Shown here one piece after another: positions 8,200 to 16,721 of a DNA stretch of 64,000 bases. The translations under genes and the position numbers were made by a program. Source of the DNA: an uncultured Eubacteriales bacterium (lineage in GTDB: Bacteria; Bacillota; Clostridia; TANB77; CAG-508); contig CASEOS010000004.1 of NCBI GenBank assembly GCA_949289635.1, positions 82,179-146,178 on the forward strand, read 5' to 3'. Position 1 is the first letter of the stretch, and every line of letters begins with the position of its first letter. A model generated the notes under the pieces. That model ran no database searches. It worked only from the letters and a program-made list of their open reading frames with translations, and was not told the DNA's origin.

Positions 8200-9174
8200 A
8201 TGCGTTATATTAAAAAATTGAGAATAGGAAATGTAGAATTAGAGAATAATTTAATATTAGCTCCGATGGCAGGTGTTACCAATAGACCATTTCGAATGAT
8301 ATGTAAAGAATATGGTGCAGGAATGGTTTGTACAGAAATGGCAAGTGCAAGAGCCATGTTTCATAATGATGTAAAGACAAAGAGATTGTTAAATACAGAA
8401 GGAGAGAAAAGTCCCATTAGTATGCAAATCTTTGGAAGTGATGAAGAATCCATGGCATATGCAGCAGAACATGTAAGCGAGATGGCAGATATTTTAGATA
8501 TTAATATGGGATGCCCAGCACCAAAGGTAGTCAAAAATGGGGATGGTAGTAAATTACTATTAGATTTGGAAAAAGCAGAAAGTATTTTAAAAACAGTGAT
8601 TGCACATTCAAAAGTTCCAGTTACATTAAAAATCAGAAAAGGATGGGATAAAGAAAACATTGTAGCTGTGGAAATAGCCAAAATTGCAGAGGCAGTCGGT
8701 ATATCGGCAATCACCATACATGGAAGAACGAGAAGTGAATTCTATACAGGAAAAGCAGATTTAGATATCATAAAACAAGTAAAGGAAAGTGTTCATATTC
8801 CGGTGATTGGAAATGGAGATGTGGTAGATGGTGAATCTGCAAAAAGAATGTTTGAATATACTGGTGTAGATGGGATTATGATTGGAAGAGGAACTTTTGG
8901 AAAACCATGGATATTTAAAGAAATATTGGAATATTTAGAAACTGGTAAAGTAATAGAAGAACCGGATAATGATGAAAAATTAAAAATTATAGAAAAACAC
9001 ATAGAGTTAGCAGTAGAAGAAAAAGGAGAAATTGCTGTTAAAGAGCTTAGAAAACATATTGCTTGGTATACAAAAAATCTAAAAAATTCCAGTGAATTTA
9101 GAAATTCCATTAATAAAATAGAAACAAAGGAAGAGTTAATCCATAAGATAGAAGAATATTTTAAAAGTCTCTAG
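8200..9174 (+). CDS. dusB: tRNA-dihydrouridine synthase (DusB type)
   Basis: This flavoenzyme reduces specific uridines of tRNA to dihydrouridine using NADPH. The TIM-barrel start LAPMAGVTNRPFR, catalytic cysteine C105 in NMGCPAPKVVKNGDGS, the HGRTRSEFYTGKAD segment and the FMN-phosphate motif GNGDV/GIMIGRG are all present, with a C-terminal helical domain. The length of 324 residues is standard. It follows rodA by 20 bp with SD AAGGAGA and is likely in the min-rodA operon. Confidence 0.93.
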   Translation: MRYIKKLRIGNVELENNLILAPMAGVTNRPFRMICKEYGAGMVCTEMASARAMFHNDVKTKRLLNTEGEKSPISMQIFGSDEESMAYAAEHVSEMADILDINMGCPAPKVVKNGDGSKLLLDLEKAESILKTVIAHSKVPVTLKIRKGWDKENIVAVEIAKIAEAVGISAITIHGRTRSEFYTGKADLDIIKQVKESVHIPVIGNGDVVDGESAKRMFEYTGVDGIMIGRGTFGKPWIFKEILEYLETGKVIEEPDNDEKLKIIEKHIELAVEEKGEIAVKELRKHIAWYTKNLKNSSEFRNSINKIETKEELIHKIEEYFKSL

Positions 9175-9237
9175 AATAAGATGTAGCAAGGTTATGATTT
9201 AGACTAAAATAGTTTACATCTGTTTAGGAGGCTTTTT

Positions 9238-9843
9238 TTGAATAAAATATTAAAAAAAATGATCATCATTATTATTTTAATTACCATTTTTTTGGCTATA
9301 TTTTTTTATATAACAAAGAGTAAAAAAATAAAAATTGGAAATAATAGTAATAGTCAAGAAATTATCGAAAATATTTTAAATATTAGTTCATATGAAAGTA
9401 TTATAGATGTAGAAGTGAATAGTAATAAAAATGTCAATAAATATGTTATTAAACAAAAATATATAGCACCAGATATATCAGAACAAGAGTTACTAGAACC
9501 AGAAAATATACAAGGAATCAAAATAAAAAAAACCGGAAATGAATTAAAGGTGGAAAATACAAAGTTAAATATATCAAAAATATATAATGATTATCCATAT
9601 ATGGTAGATAATTGTATGGACTTAAACACCTTTATAGAAATATACAAACAAAATGACGAAAAAGACTATGAGGAAAAAAATAATGAAATCATATTAAGGA
9701 TAGAAAATAAAGAAAATCCGTATACAAAGTTTAGAATACTATATATCAACAAAGAAACAGGAAATCCTATTCGAATGGAAATAAAAGATAATAGCAAAAA
9801 AACATTAATTTACATATTATATAAAGAAGTAAAGTTTGAATAA
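9238..9843 (+). CDS. GerS-like membrane-anchored protein
   Basis: The TTG start at 9238 is set by SD AGGAGG at 9226-9231. The 201-residue protein has one N-terminal hydrophobic anchor (about 8-28) without a lipobox cysteine. The outside domain has features I associate with the LolA-like germination lipoprotein GerS family of clostridia: SSYESIIDVEVNSNKN, KQKYIAPD, EPENIQGIKIKKTGNELKVENTKLNISKIYNDY and DNCMDLNTFIEIYKQ. In Clostridioides difficile GerS supports activity of the cortex lytic transglycosylase/amidase partner. Here it is anchored by a helix rather than lipid. Assignment is from remembered family patterns. Confidence 0.65.
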   Translation: MNKILKKMIIIIILITIFLAIFFYITKSKKIKIGNNSNSQEIIENILNISSYESIIDVEVNSNKNVNKYVIKQKYIAPDISEQELLEPENIQGIKIKKTGNELKVENTKLNISKIYNDYPYMVDNCMDLNTFIEIYKQNDEKDYEEKNNEIILRIENKENPYTKFRILYINKETGNPIRMEIKDNSKKTLIYILYKEVKFE

Positions 9844-9912
9844 AACTTTACACGACTAATATTTAAAATAGAACTCATACTTGATAATATAACAATATTG
9901 GGAGTGAAAAAA

Positions 9913-10263
9913 ATGGTAATAAAAAGAGGAGATATGTTTTATGCAGATTTAAGCCCAGTAGTAGGTTCTGAACAAGGAGGAATTAGACCTGTATTAATTA
10001 TCCAAAATGATTTAGGAAACAAATATAGTCCTACAGTAATTGCAGCAGCTATTACGTCACAAACAGGAAAAAATAAATTGCCAACACATATAGAAATTAA
10101 TTCAGAAAGTTGTGGATTGAAAAATAATTCCATAGTTTTAACAGAGCAAATACGAACAATAGATAAAAGCCGTTTAAAAGAAAAGATAGGTCATATAGAT
10201 GATGAAGAAATCATTAATCAAGTAAATAATGCATTAGGAGTAAGCTTTGGGCTAGAAGAATAA
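9913..10263 (+). CDS. MazF/EndoA-type mRNA interferase
   Basis: This is a PemK/MazF-family toxin of 116 residues. It shows KRGDMFYADLSPVVGSEQGGIRPVLIIQND, the AAITSQ strand and LTEQIRTIDKSRL typical of Bacillus NdoA-type RNases that cleave mRNA at short U-rich sites. The start is ATG 9913 after GGGAGTG; the upstream TTG (9898) precedes that SD. No antitoxin gene lies upstream: the neighbour is the GerS-like gene, 69 bp away. The partner may be encoded elsewhere. A strong bidirectional terminator follows. Confidence 0.9.
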   Translation: MVIKRGDMFYADLSPVVGSEQGGIRPVLIIQNDLGNKYSPTVIAAAITSQTGKNKLPTHIEINSESCGLKNNSIVLTEQIRTIDKSRLKEKIGHIDDEEIINQVNNALGVSFGLEE

Positions 10264-10296
10264 AAGAGGATTTCATTTTATCTAAATCCTCTTTTT
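10264..10296. terminator. Bidirectional terminator between convergent genes
   Basis: Perfect 10-bp arms AAGAGGATTT (10264-10273) and AAATCCTCTT (10284-10293) are flanked by A- and T-runs on both sides, serving mazF and the reverse-strand HD-GYP gene. Confidence 0.9.
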
Positions 10297-10300
10297 AATT

Positions 10301-11248
10301 TTATACTCTTAATTTTTTAATAGCTTTAATTTCTTTATATAAATTATCAATAATTGCTTTTCTGGTGCTATGTGCATCTATATATTCTTGATAAATTTGT
10401 TCTAAATTATCGATGGTTTCACCAGGTTTAGCTAATACATTAATGCCTTCTTCATAATAGCTTCTATCTTTTTCGTTTTTTGCTTTTTCCATTTTTTCTT
10501 TATATTTTAACATTTGTTTTAATCGTTTAATTTCTTCTTTTAAAGCCTCAACATAACTTAGGGTACAAGTGATTTCATATTCAATATCATCAATAACCAC
10601 TTTAAATAATGTACGAACAATCACAGGATTGCTTTTTCCAAGTTTTGCTTCTTCAGCAAGGTGATGTAATGTTTCAGAATAATCTGGAGTAACAGAAGGT
10701 TTTGTTTCATCTACTAAAATTTTTAAAGTATCAGATATACCAACATGAGATTTATATTGTCTTTTACTTACAATAGCATCATATTCATCAGCTACACGTA
10801 TAATTTGTCCTTCATAAGGAATATCTTTTTTAGTTAATCCTTGAGGATAACCAGTACCATTTAGAGCTTCATGATGATATAAAGGTCCAGCTGCATAAGG
10901 TCGTAATTTTAAATCTTTCATACACATTTCATATCCTAAAGTCGTGTGCGTTTTCATAACTTGATATTCTTCTTCTGTTAATTTACCAGGTTTTTGTAAA
11001 ATAGCAGGTGGAATAAATAATTTTCCGATATCATGAAGGTATGCACAAATGGTACAATATTCAGTAAAACCTTTATTACAGTGTAAATATTCACAAAGTC
11101 TACAAGTTAGAGCGGCTACATTCTCACAATGTTTTCTTGTAAAAACATCTAATGTATCTAACATATTTAATTGATATCTCATGGTTTTATCTAAATTATA
11201 TGATTTTAAACTAGTTTTATCATAAAAATCAAATTCTGGATGTTTCAT
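10301..11248 (-). CDS. HD-GYP domain protein, probable cyclic-di-GMP phosphodiesterase
   Basis: The 315-residue cytoplasmic protein shows the HD signature LHDIGK (H72-D73) and the later HHEALNGTGYPQGL, i.e. an intact GYP motif. ADEYDAIVSKRQYK also matches the HD-GYP core. These enzymes hydrolyse c-di-GMP to GMP or pGpG. A C-terminal helical region (about 225-315, K/E-rich, coiled-coil-like) is unassigned. No N-terminal receiver or PAS sensor is present, so the input is not visible. SD AGGAGTG precedes the ATG. It is divergent from aspS. Confidence 0.88.
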   Translation of the reverse strand: MKHPEFDFYDKTSLKSYNLDKTMRYQLNMLDTLDVFTRKHCENVAALTCRLCEYLHCNKGFTEYCTICAYLHDIGKLFIPPAILQKPGKLTEEEYQVMKTHTTLGYEMCMKDLKLRPYAAGPLYHHEALNGTGYPQGLTKKDIPYEGQIIRVADEYDAIVSKRQYKSHVGISDTLKILVDETKPSVTPDYSETLHHLAEEAKLGKSNPVIVRTLFKVVIDDIEYEITCTLSYVEALKEEIKRLKQMLKYKEKMEKAKNEKDRSYYEEGINVLAKPGETIDNLEQIYQEYIDAHSTRKAIIDNLYKEIKAIKKLRV

Positions 11249-11442
11249 AATCTTTTCACTCCTATCAAAATTATCATATCATTAAATAAAAAAAACTGCA
11301 ATAAAAACAGAAAGATAAAAAGCAAAAAATGTTTGAAGAAAAAGAAGAAACATATCTGTTAATAGTTTCTTACAGATAACCATTGAAAAATAGCGAAAAT
11401 TATGGTAATATAGGTAAGATAAAACAAACAGGGGGAATAAAA

Positions 11443-13194
11443 ATGTATAGAACAAAAACTTGTGGAGAATTAAATATCGAAAATATAAAAGAACATGTAG
11501 AACTTGCAGGATGGATTCAAAAAATAAGAGATTTAGGTGGAATGACTTTTATAGATTTAAGAGATGAATTTGGAATTACACAAATTGTGGTAAATGATGA
11601 AGAATTAAAGAAATTTGTAAAAGAATTACATACAGAAAGCTGTATCCACATAGAGGGAGAAGTTGTGGAAAGAGCAAGCAAAAATCCTCACATGAAAACA
11701 GGAGATATTGAGGTCGTTGCGGAAAAAATAGAAGTATTAGGAAAATGTAAAAATGTACTACCATTTGAGATTAACACAGACCAAGAAGTTAGAGAAGATT
11801 TACGATTAGAATATAGATTTTTAGATTTGAGAAATGAAAAACTACATAACAATATTTTATTACGTTCAAAAATATTAAAAACCATAAGAGATAAAATGGA
11901 CGAATTAGAATTTACAGAAATTCAAACACCAATCTTAGCCAATTCTTCACCAGAAGGTGCAAGAGACTATTTAGTACCAAGTAGATTAAATCCAGGGGAG
12001 TTTTATGCACTTCCACAAGCACCACAACAATTCAAACAATTATTAATGGTGAGTGGATTTAATAAATATTATCAAATCGCACCATGTTTTAGAGATGAAG
12101 ATCCAAGAGCAGATAGAGCACCAGGAGAATTTTATCAATTAGATTTTGAAATGAGTTTTGCTACACAAGAAGATGTGTTTAAGGTTATCGAAGAAGTGGT
12201 ACCATATACATTTGAAAAATTTACAGATTGGAAAGTGGATAAAGGACCATTTGTTAGAATTCCATATAAAGAAGCAATGGAGAAATATGGGATTGATAAA
12301 CCAGACTTAAGAAACCCATTAATCATCCAAGATGTAACAGAAGTATTTAAAAGTTCTGATTTTAATGCATTTAAAAATAAAACTATCAAAGCCATTATCG
12401 TGCCAAATGGAGCAGAACAAGGAAGAAAATTCTTTGATAAAATGGGTGAATTTGCTACAACAGAGGAAGTAGGTGCAAAAGGATTAGCTTGGACAAAACT
12501 AGATAATGAAGGAAATGTACAAGGTGGTATTGCAAAATTCATTACAGATGAAATTAAAGAAAAACTAGAAAAAGACTTTGGACTAGAAAAGAATGCAAGT
12601 ATTTTCTTTATTGCAGATGAATTTGAAAAAGCACAAAAAATTGCAGGACTTGTTAGAATTGAATTAGGAAAACGTTTAGACTTAATTGAAAAAGGTGTCT
12701 ATAAATTCTGCTTTATTGTAGATTTCCCAATGTATGAATTATCTGATGAAGGAACCATTGATTTTAGCCATAATCCATTTTCAATGCCACAAGGTGGCAT
12801 AGAAGCATTAGAGAATAAAAATCCATTAGATATATTAGCATATCAATATGATTTAGTATGTAATGGATATGAAATGGCATCAGGAGCCGTTAGAAATCAT
12901 GATCCAGAAATTATGGTAAAAGCTTTTGAAATTGCAGGATATAGTGAAGAAGATGTCAAAAATAGATTTGGTGCTTTATATAATGCATTCCAATATGGAA
13001 CACCACCTCATGCAGGTGCTGCACCTGGAATTGATAGAATGATTATGCTAATTGCAGATTCTCAAAATATAAGAGAAGTGATTGCTTTTCCAAAGAATAA
13101 AAGAGCAAGAGATTTACTGATGAGAGCACCATCTGTTGTTACAGAACAACAATTAAAAGATGTACACATTAAACTAGATTTAGATAAAAAATAA
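11443..13194 (+). CDS. aspS: Aspartyl-tRNA synthetase
   Basis: This class II synthetase charges tRNA-Asp. The order is an N-terminal OB-fold anticodon domain (about 1-130), the catalytic core with motif 2 FRDEDPRADRAPGEFYQLD, a GAD insertion (about 290-400) and motif 3 GAAPGIDRMIML. The start is ATG 11443 after GGGGGAA; the open frame extends 20 codons upstream without an SD. The length is 583 residues. The motif-2 loop (DEDPRADRAPGEFYQLDFEMSF) and NPFSMPQGG resemble the alphaproteobacterial AspRS form more than the Bacillus form. Whether it is discriminating cannot be told. Confidence 0.95.
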   Translation: MYRTKTCGELNIENIKEHVELAGWIQKIRDLGGMTFIDLRDEFGITQIVVNDEELKKFVKELHTESCIHIEGEVVERASKNPHMKTGDIEVVAEKIEVLGKCKNVLPFEINTDQEVREDLRLEYRFLDLRNEKLHNNILLRSKILKTIRDKMDELEFTEIQTPILANSSPEGARDYLVPSRLNPGEFYALPQAPQQFKQLLMVSGFNKYYQIAPCFRDEDPRADRAPGEFYQLDFEMSFATQEDVFKVIEEVVPYTFEKFTDWKVDKGPFVRIPYKEAMEKYGIDKPDLRNPLIIQDVTEVFKSSDFNAFKNKTIKAIIVPNGAEQGRKFFDKMGEFATTEEVGAKGLAWTKLDNEGNVQGGIAKFITDEIKEKLEKDFGLEKNASIFFIADEFEKAQKIAGLVRIELGKRLDLIEKGVYKFCFIVDFPMYELSDEGTIDFSHNPFSMPQGGIEALENKNPLDILAYQYDLVCNGYEMASGAVRNHDPEIMVKAFEIAGYSEEDVKNRFGALYNAFQYGTPPHAGAAPGIDRMIMLIADSQNIREVIAFPKNKRARDLLMRAPSVVTEQQLKDVHIKLDLDKK

Positions 13195-13213
13195 AAAAAC
13201 AGGAGGAATCATT

Positions 13214-13474
13214 ATGGAATACCGATATAGTCCAAGTGGAGTTTGTTCAAGAGAAATGATCATTGAATTAGATGGAAATATGATTAAAAAATTAACGATT
13301 ATTGGAGGTTGTGCTGGAAATACAGTAGGTGTTTCTAAATTGATAGAAGGAATGAATATTAATGAAGCAATTAAAAGACTAAAAGGAATTCCTTGTGGTA
13401 CAAGAGGAACATCTTGTCCAGATCAATTATCAAAAGCATTAGAAGAAGTAAAAGAAAAATACAAAATAGACTAA
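13214..13474 (+). CDS. TSCPD-domain small protein
   Basis: This 86-residue protein of the TSCPD family (TIGR03905-like) shows the naming motif as TSCPDQL near the C-terminus. Four cysteines (C11, C33, C62, C69) are placed to bind a metal. The family resembles a domain of some ribonucleotide reductases, but the stand-alone form has no settled function. It follows aspS by 19 bp with SD AGGAGG and is probably co-transcribed with it and mnmA. Confidence 0.8.
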   Translation: MEYRYSPSGVCSREMIIELDGNMIKKLTIIGGCAGNTVGVSKLIEGMNINEAIKRLKGIPCGTRGTSCPDQLSKALEEVKEKYKID

Positions 13475-13539
13475 TTATAATATAAATATGTGTTAAGACA
13501 AAAGTAATAAAAATAAATATAATAGAATGAGGAAGTTTA

Positions 13540-14589
13540 ATGAAAGAAAAAGTATTATTAGGAATGAGTGGTGGCGTAGATAGTTCTGTGTCGGCCATTC
13601 TTTTAAAAAAAGCAGGATATGAAGTCATTGGTTGCACAATGAATTTATTAGAGGAACCAAATGAAGAATCTATAAAAGATGCTAAAAAAGTGTGTGAAAA
13701 ATTAGGAATTGAACATCATGTATTTGATTGTAAAAAAGAATTTAGATGTCATGTAATGGATACCTTTATTTCTGAATATGAAAATGCAAGAACACCGAAC
13801 CCATGCGTGGAATGTAATCAATATTTAAAATTTGGCATTTTTTATGACAAGGCAAAAGAATTAGGGTGCAAATATATAGCAACAGGGCATTATGCAAAAA
13901 AAGAATATTCAGAAAAATATAAACAATATGTTTTAAGAAAGTCCAACGAAGAGAAAAAAGACCAGACATATTTTCTATACACCATTCCAAAAGAAAAAGT
14001 AGAATATATTTTATTTCCATTGCAAGATAATGTAAGCAAAGAAGACACAAGAGCGTTAGCAGAAGAATACGGGCTAGAAATTGCCAGCAAAAAAGACAGC
14101 CAAGAAATCTGTTTTATCAAAGATGATGATTATCAAAGATTTTTAAAGGAGAACATGCAAAAACAGCCCAAAAAAGGAAAAATCGTTTTAACAACAGGAG
14201 AAGTTTTAGGCACCCATAATGGATTAATTAATTATACAATAGGACAAAGAAAAGGTTTAGGAATTTCTTATAAAGAGCCATTATATGTCGTAAGATTAGA
14301 TATTAAAAACAATCAAGTGGTTGTTGGTACAGAAACAGAATTATATAATAATCAATTGGAAGCAATGGATGTCAATTGGATTGTAGATATTGAAAATCGA
14401 TTAGAAGAGGGATTAGAATGTTTTGCCAAAATTCGATATAGAGCAAAAGAAGCAAAAGCAAAAGTCATAAAAGAACATGAAAAAATAAAAGTCATATTTC
14501 AGGAACCACAAAGAGCGATTACCCAAGGACAATCTGTTGTATTTTATGATGCAGATGGAATTGTTTTAGGTGGAGGAAAAATCAAATAA
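13540..14589 (+). CDS. mnmA: tRNA-specific 2-thiouridylase MnmA
   Basis: MnmA installs the 2-thio group on the wobble uridine of Lys, Glu and Gln tRNAs. The PP-loop SGGVDSS (residues 10-16) binds ATP. The catalytic cysteines appear as C89 in TPNPCVECN and the cysteine in SQEICFI (about 190). The central TIGQRKGLG and C-terminal beta-barrel (AKIRYRAKEAKAKV, QRAITQGQSVVFYD) match the family. The length of 349 residues is usual. A perfect bidirectional terminator follows. No IscS-like sulfur donor is adjacent. Confidence 0.95.
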   Translation: MKEKVLLGMSGGVDSSVSAILLKKAGYEVIGCTMNLLEEPNEESIKDAKKVCEKLGIEHHVFDCKKEFRCHVMDTFISEYENARTPNPCVECNQYLKFGIFYDKAKELGCKYIATGHYAKKEYSEKYKQYVLRKSNEEKKDQTYFLYTIPKEKVEYILFPLQDNVSKEDTRALAEEYGLEIASKKDSQEICFIKDDDYQRFLKENMQKQPKKGKIVLTTGEVLGTHNGLINYTIGQRKGLGISYKEPLYVVRLDIKNNQVVVGTETELYNNQLEAMDVNWIVDIENRLEEGLECFAKIRYRAKEAKAKVIKEHEKIKVIFQEPQRAITQGQSVVFYDADGIVLGGGKIK

Positions 14590-14615
14590 TAGATTGTAAA
14601 GAAATGAATATATAA

Positions 14616-14656
14616 AAAGAAAGATTATGCTTGGCTTTATTAGATAATCTTTCTTT
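14616..14656. terminator. Bidirectional terminator after mnmA
   Basis: Perfect 13-bp arms AAAGAAAGATTAT (14616-14628) and ATAATCTTTCTTT (14644-14656) lie between convergent genes. Confidence 0.88.
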
Positions 14657-14663
14657 CTTGTTA

Positions 14664-14909
14664 CTATCGCACAAATATTTGTGCGATTCCATTTTTATAG
14701 ATGAATGTACCAGATGGAATCCATCCTTTTTCCATTTTTTTCTCTATCCCATTTTTCCAGCTTTTTTTTCGCTTATACTTTTCTATACAGTATTCCACGG
14801 CTTTTCGGTGTTCAAAAACCAAACAAACGGAAAACCACCAACCATTGTATCTGTTAGGGAAGACTGCAATAGAAATAGGAACATATCCTTTTTTCCCATG
14901 TAGTTTCAA
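14664..14909 (-). CDS. Unrecognised 81-codon frame continuing in frame after the GT51 stop
   Basis: The frame begins with TTG immediately after the TAA of the GT51 gene and in the same reading frame, then runs 81 codons to TAG. It has no SD of its own. The product is basic and aromatic (NGWWFSVCLVFEHRKAVEYC) with KWI/IPSG and a final NGIAQIFVR; I do not recognise it. It may be a C-terminal extension cut off by a stop mutation, a readthrough extension, a coupled small gene, or chance. The opposite strand is also open here for 90 or more codons in two frames, which weakens the coding case. Confidence 0.35.
   Translation of the reverse strand: MKLHGKKGYVPISIAVFPNRYNGWWFSVCLVFEHRKAVEYCIEKYKRKKSWKNGIEKKMEKGWIPSGTFIYKNGIAQIFVR
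14666..14687. repeat. Perfect 22-bp palindrome
   Basis: ATCGCACAAAT followed directly by ATTTGTGCGAT, with no loop, just outside the mnmA terminator. The lack of spacer suits a dimeric protein-binding site or an extruded cruciform better than a terminator. Ligand unknown. Confidence 0.6.
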
Positions 14910-15605
14910 TTATTTACTATCTATAATTTCATCCGCCTGTGCTTGTGTAATATATTCATTTTCAACCATTGTTTTTAAAACATGAGATTGCCTTTGATTT
15001 GCTAAATCTGGATTAACCGTTGGAGCATAGACAGAAGGAGCATTTGGGACACCAGCAAGCATAGAAGCTTCATCTAAGTTTAAATCTTTTGGTTCCTTAT
15101 TGTAATACCCCATACTAGCATCATAAATGCCATAATAGCCATCTCCAAAATAGGCACTGTTAACATATAAAGCAAAGATTTCATCTTTTGAAAAATTTTG
15201 TTCTAAGTCATAAGCAGCAAATAATTCACCCAATTTTCTAGTGGCTGTTTCTTCTTGTGTAAAGACTAAATTTTTTGCCACCTGCTGTGTAATGGTACTA
15301 CCACCTTCTTGTAATTCACCAGTTCTAAGGTTTGTCCAAAGAGCTCTAGCAATTCCAATAAAATCAACAGGACCATGATCATAATATCTTCTATCTTCAA
15401 CAGAAATAACGGCATTGATATAATCTTGAGATAATTCACTAAAAGGTGTATAATGTTCATCTTCTGTTACTTCTGCTGTTCTGGTTAACAATGGTTTTTC
15501 ATCTAAGGCTTTAGAATAGGTAACAAAACCAATAATACCACATACAATGCCAGCAATTAGAATCAATATAAAAATAATCAATAATAATTTTCTAAAAAGT
15601 TTCAT
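14910..15605 (-). CDS. Monofunctional peptidoglycan glycosyltransferase (GT51)
   Basis: The 231-residue membrane-anchored protein has one transmembrane segment (about 6-28) and then a GT51 transglycosylase domain. Visible signatures are VEDRRYYDHGPVDFIGIARAL, the EGGSTITQQVAKN motif with the second glutamate region RKLGELFAAYDLEQNFSKDEI, and YFGDGYYGI. It lacks a transpeptidase domain, so it polymerises lipid II only (MtgA-like). The natural end DLANQRQSHVLKTMVENEYITQAQADEI matches other monofunctional enzymes. The ATG at 15605 follows GAGGTG; a GTG two codons earlier overlaps that SD. Confidence 0.9.
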   Translation of the reverse strand: MKLFRKLLLIIFILILIAGIVCGIIGFVTYSKALDEKPLLTRTAEVTEDEHYTPFSELSQDYINAVISVEDRRYYDHGPVDFIGIARALWTNLRTGELQEGGSTITQQVAKNLVFTQEETATRKLGELFAAYDLEQNFSKDEIFALYVNSAYFGDGYYGIYDASMGYYNKEPKDLNLDEASMLAGVPNAPSVYAPTVNPDLANQRQSHVLKTMVENEYITQAQADEIIDSK

Positions 15606-15740
15606 AGACACCTCTATATAATCTTTTTCTTTATTATATAGTAATGTTTATGTTTTTACAATAATATAAAAGTTAAGATTTTATGAATTTTTTATAAAGG
15701 GTATCTGTACAAAAATAGGATATTATGATAAAATTCAAAA

Positions 15741-15766
15741 TAGAATCATATAATTATATGGTTCTA
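15741..15766 (+). promoter_or_regulatory. Hairpin in the dapF leader
   Basis: TAGAATCATATA pairs with TATATGGTTCTA across a 2-nt loop, 30 bp upstream of the dapF start. There is no T-run directly after it, so an RNA-stability or operator role is as likely as termination. Confidence 0.45.
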
Positions 15767-15796
15767 TTTATTAATACCTAAAAGAGGTGAAAGAAA

Positions 15797-16645
15797 ATGA
15801 TAAAATTTACAAAAATGCATGGGCTAGGGAATGATTATGTCTATATGGATGCGATTCATCAAAATATAGAAAAAGAATCATCTCTAGCTCAATTTGTTAG
15901 CAATCGACATTTTGGAATTGGTTCAGATGGATTAATTCTAATATGTAAAAGTGAGATGGCAGACTTTAAAATGAGAATGTTTAATGCTGATGGTAGTGAA
16001 GCAGAAATGTGTGGAAATGGAATTCGATGTGTAGGAAAGTTTGTATATGATAAAGGTCTTACAAATAAAACAGAAGTTACCATAGAAACATTAGCAGGTG
16101 TCAAAACATTACAATTAAATGTAGAGGAAGGAAAAGTAAAAACAGTAAGAGTAGATATGGGAGAGCCTATCCTTACACCAAAAGAAATACCTGTTATTGC
16201 AGGAGAAGAACCAGTAAAAAATTTAAAGTTAAAAGCAAAAGATAAAGAATTTACATTTACATGTGTGTCAATGGGAAATCCACATGCAATCACATTTGTA
16301 GACAATACAAAAGAATTTGATGTAGAAACTTATGGAAAAATTTTAGAAGTAGATAAAGTATTTCCAAACAAAACCAATGTGGAATTTATTCAAATTGTAG
16401 ATAAAAGTCATATTAACATGAGAGTATGGGAAAGAGGGGCTGGAGAAACATTAGCTTGTGGTACAGGTGCTTGTGCATCAGTTGTAGCATGTAATTTAAA
16501 TGATTTAACAGAAAATAAAGTAAATGTGGAATTATTAGGTGGAACTTTAGAAATTGAGTGGAACAAACAAGATAATCATGTATATATGACAGGACCAGCA
16601 GTCACGGTTTTTGAAGGGGAATTAATAGATATGCCTAAATATTAA
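15797..16645 (+). CDS. dapF: Diaminopimelate epimerase
   Basis: DapF interconverts LL- and meso-diaminopimelate, the cross-linking amino acid of the wall and precursor of lysine. Both catalytic cysteines are visible: C72 in EMCGNGIRC and C221 in LACGTGACA. The N-terminal [13 protein letters not shown] is also canonical. The length of 282 residues is standard. It is followed 76 bp later by dapL, which makes its substrate, so the two form a functional pair. SD AGAGGTG. Confidence 0.96.
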   Translation: MIKFTKMHGLGNDYVYMDAIHQNIEKESSLAQFVSNRHFGIGSDGLILICKSEMADFKMRMFNADGSEAEMCGNGIRCVGKFVYDKGLTNKTEVTIETLAGVKTLQLNVEEGKVKTVRVDMGEPILTPKEIPVIAGEEPVKNLKLKAKDKEFTFTCVSMGNPHAITFVDNTKEFDVETYGKILEVDKVFPNKTNVEFIQIVDKSHINMRVWERGAGETLACGTGACASVVACNLNDLTENKVNVELLGGTLEIEWNKQDNHVYMTGPAVTVFEGELIDMPKY

Positions 16646-16721
16646 AAAATAAAAGAAAAAAGTTGAAATATGTTTATGATTTTTAACTTAAAGGATAACA
16701 TAGAAGGGAAAGTGATGAGAT

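Noticed and set aside
11249..11442. Possible T-box or other leader RNA upstream of aspS
   Set aside because: Only one small stem (ATCTGT/ACAGAT) is visible. No T-box consensus, specifier loop or terminator/antiterminator pair could be drawn.
14631..14985. Two forward-strand frames of 90 and 94 codons between mnmA and the GT51 gene
   Set aside because: They run into the GT51 coding region on the other strand, start within the terminator area and lack SDs. The products are phenylalanine/serine-rich like other antisense shadows.
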